Shown here: one piece after another, positions 6,215 to 6,870 of the stretch | Numbering within the stretch: position 1 is the stretch's first letter | How the letters are laid out: every line of letters starts with the position of its first letter | From: an uncultured Clostridia bacterium | GTDB taxonomy: Bacteria > Bacillota_A > Clostridia > TANB77 > CAG-508 | Length of the DNA: 6,870 nucleotides | Assembly: GCA_947369305.1 (NCBI GenBank) | Contig: CANBLA010000053.1 | Location: 1 to 6,870, forward strand | Direction: 5' to 3' | Notes under the pieces: generated by a model | Told to the model about the DNA's origin: nothing | Databases searched by the model: none | Seen by the model: only the letters and a program-made list of their open reading frames with translations | Translations under genes and position numbers: made by a program

Positions 6215-6244
6215 TTGAATATTGCTTATAAATTATGATATACT
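6215..6244 (+). promoter_or_regulatory. SigA promoter of pyk
   Basis: TTGAAT (6215-6220) and TATACT (6239-6244) are 18 bases apart, and TG at 6236-6237 makes an extended -10. The start would fall near 6251, giving a leader of about 29 bases with AAAGGAGAT (6265-6273) placed 6 bases before the pyk ATG. Confidence 0.7.
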
Positions 6245-6279
6245 AGTAATCGATTTGAAAAGGAAAAGGAGATTGTAAA

Positions 6280-6870
6280 ATGAAAAGTTTAAAGAAAACG
6301 AAAATCGTAGGAACAATAGGTCCTGCTAGTGAGAAAAAACTAGAACTATTATTTGCAGCAGGTTTAAATGTATGCAGAATCAATTATTCTCATGGAAGTT
6401 ATGATGAACAAAAAGAAAAAACAGAGGATATTATCCGTTTAAGAAAACAATTAGATTTGCCAATTCCTATGATTTTAGATATGCAAGGTCCAGAAATTAG
6501 AACCGGAATGCTAGTAACTGGAAAAAATGAAAAAATCAAATTAGAAGATGGACAAAAGTTTACACTTGTATGTGGGGAAGATATTGTAGGAGATCAAACC
6601 AGAGTTTCAGTATCTTACAAAGATCTATATAAAGATTTAAAAGCTGGTGCGAAAGTTTTAATTGATGATGGTGCGATTGAATTAGTTGTAGATAACATTA
6701 ATGGAACAAATATTGAGTGTACAGTTGTTCATGGAAATGGTTTAGGAAGTAGAAAAACGATGAATTTACCGGGAACAGCCATCCGTTTGCCAGCTTTAAA
6801 ACAAAAAGACATTGATGATTTAATTACTGCTTGTGAACACGATTATGATTTTGTTGCGGTATCATTTACA
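6280..6870 (+). CDS. pyk: Pyruvate kinase, 5' part (runs off the window)
   Basis: Pyruvate kinase makes pyruvate and ATP from phosphoenolpyruvate and ADP, the last step of glycolysis. The first 197 codons are present and the frame is open at the right edge; full enzymes have about 470-590 residues. Visible features are KTKIVGTIGPAS (6-17), RINYSHG (33-39) with the substrate-binding Arg and the metal-site Asn and Ser, LDMQGPEIRTG (66-76), and the start of the lid (B) domain from about 77. IDDG then marks the B domain, and LPGTAIRLPALKQKDIDDL marks the return to the A-domain barrel. Two positions differ from the commonest form: Tyr replaces Phe in the NFSHG segment, and MQ replaces TK in DTKGPEIR. 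The Glu of GPE, associated with K+ dependence, is kept. The start is set by AAAGGAGAT. It has its own promoter. Confidence 0.97.
   Translation, partial: MKSLKKTKIVGTIGPASEKKLELLFAAGLNVCRINYSHGSYDEQKEKTEDIIRLRKQLDLPIPMILDMQGPEIRTGMLVTGKNEKIKLEDGQKFTLVCGEDIVGDQTRVSVSYKDLYKDLKAGAKVLIDDGAIELVVDNINGTNIECTVVHGNGLGSRKTMNLPGTAIRLPALKQKDIDDLITACEHDYDFVAVSFT

Larger units (their letters stand above)
6139..6279 (+). other. Intergenic region between the DUF308 gene and pyk
   Basis: This 141-base stretch holds an orphan Shine-Dalgarno-like AAGGAG (6141-6146) right after the DUF308 stop, the two promoter candidates and the pyk ribosome binding site. I saw no strong hairpin, terminator or riboswitch-like structure, and no start codon that would use the orphan site sensibly. 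Confidence 0.6.

Overview
The window is AT-rich and every credible gene lies on the + strand. The genes have purine-rich, strongly Shine-Dalgarno-type ribosome binding sites and short gaps, as in low-GC Bacillota. Dipicolinate synthase subunit A (dpaA) points to an endospore former or a recent descendant of one. Together with a sortase, a clostridial-looking DprA and pyruvate kinase, the best guess is a member of Clostridia, possibly an uncultured gut lineage. The genus cannot be read from the sequence.

Layout. (1) 3-737: the 3' part of a TPR-repeat protein gene that enters from outside the window. (2) 797-1648: dpaA, preceded by a possible mother-cell (SigE-like) promoter; its usual partner dpaB is not here. 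(3) 1732-4601: four tightly spaced genes, uppP (undecaprenyl-diphosphate phosphatase), a small sortase, a secreted SH3b protein and folD. They are 13, 31 and 18 bases apart and probably form one transcription unit, closed by a hairpin-plus-T-tract at 4611-4647. (4) 4666-5526: dprA, a short form without the C-terminal winged-helix domain. (5) 5602-6138: a six-helix DUF308/HdeD-like membrane protein with a clear SigA promoter. (6) 6280 to the end: the 5' part of pyruvate kinase (pyk) with its own SigA promoter.

Most of the window is ordinary housekeeping. The most interesting part is 2537-3734. The sortase has the expected His, Cys and Arg residues. The next gene encodes a protein with a signal peptide, an SH3b domain and a C-terminus that reads as a sorting signal: LPEVG, then a hydrophobic helix, then a short lysine-containing tail. 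This looks like a dedicated sortase-substrate pair using a non-canonical motif with Val in place of Thr. It sits directly downstream of uppP, whose product recycles the lipid carrier of the lipid II that sortases commonly use as acceptor. The pairing is inferred from sequence and context; no function has been tested.

No tRNA, rRNA, CRISPR array, insertion sequence or phage gene was seen. No gene-free stretch exceeds 300 bases; the longest, 6139-6279, holds the pyk promoter region.
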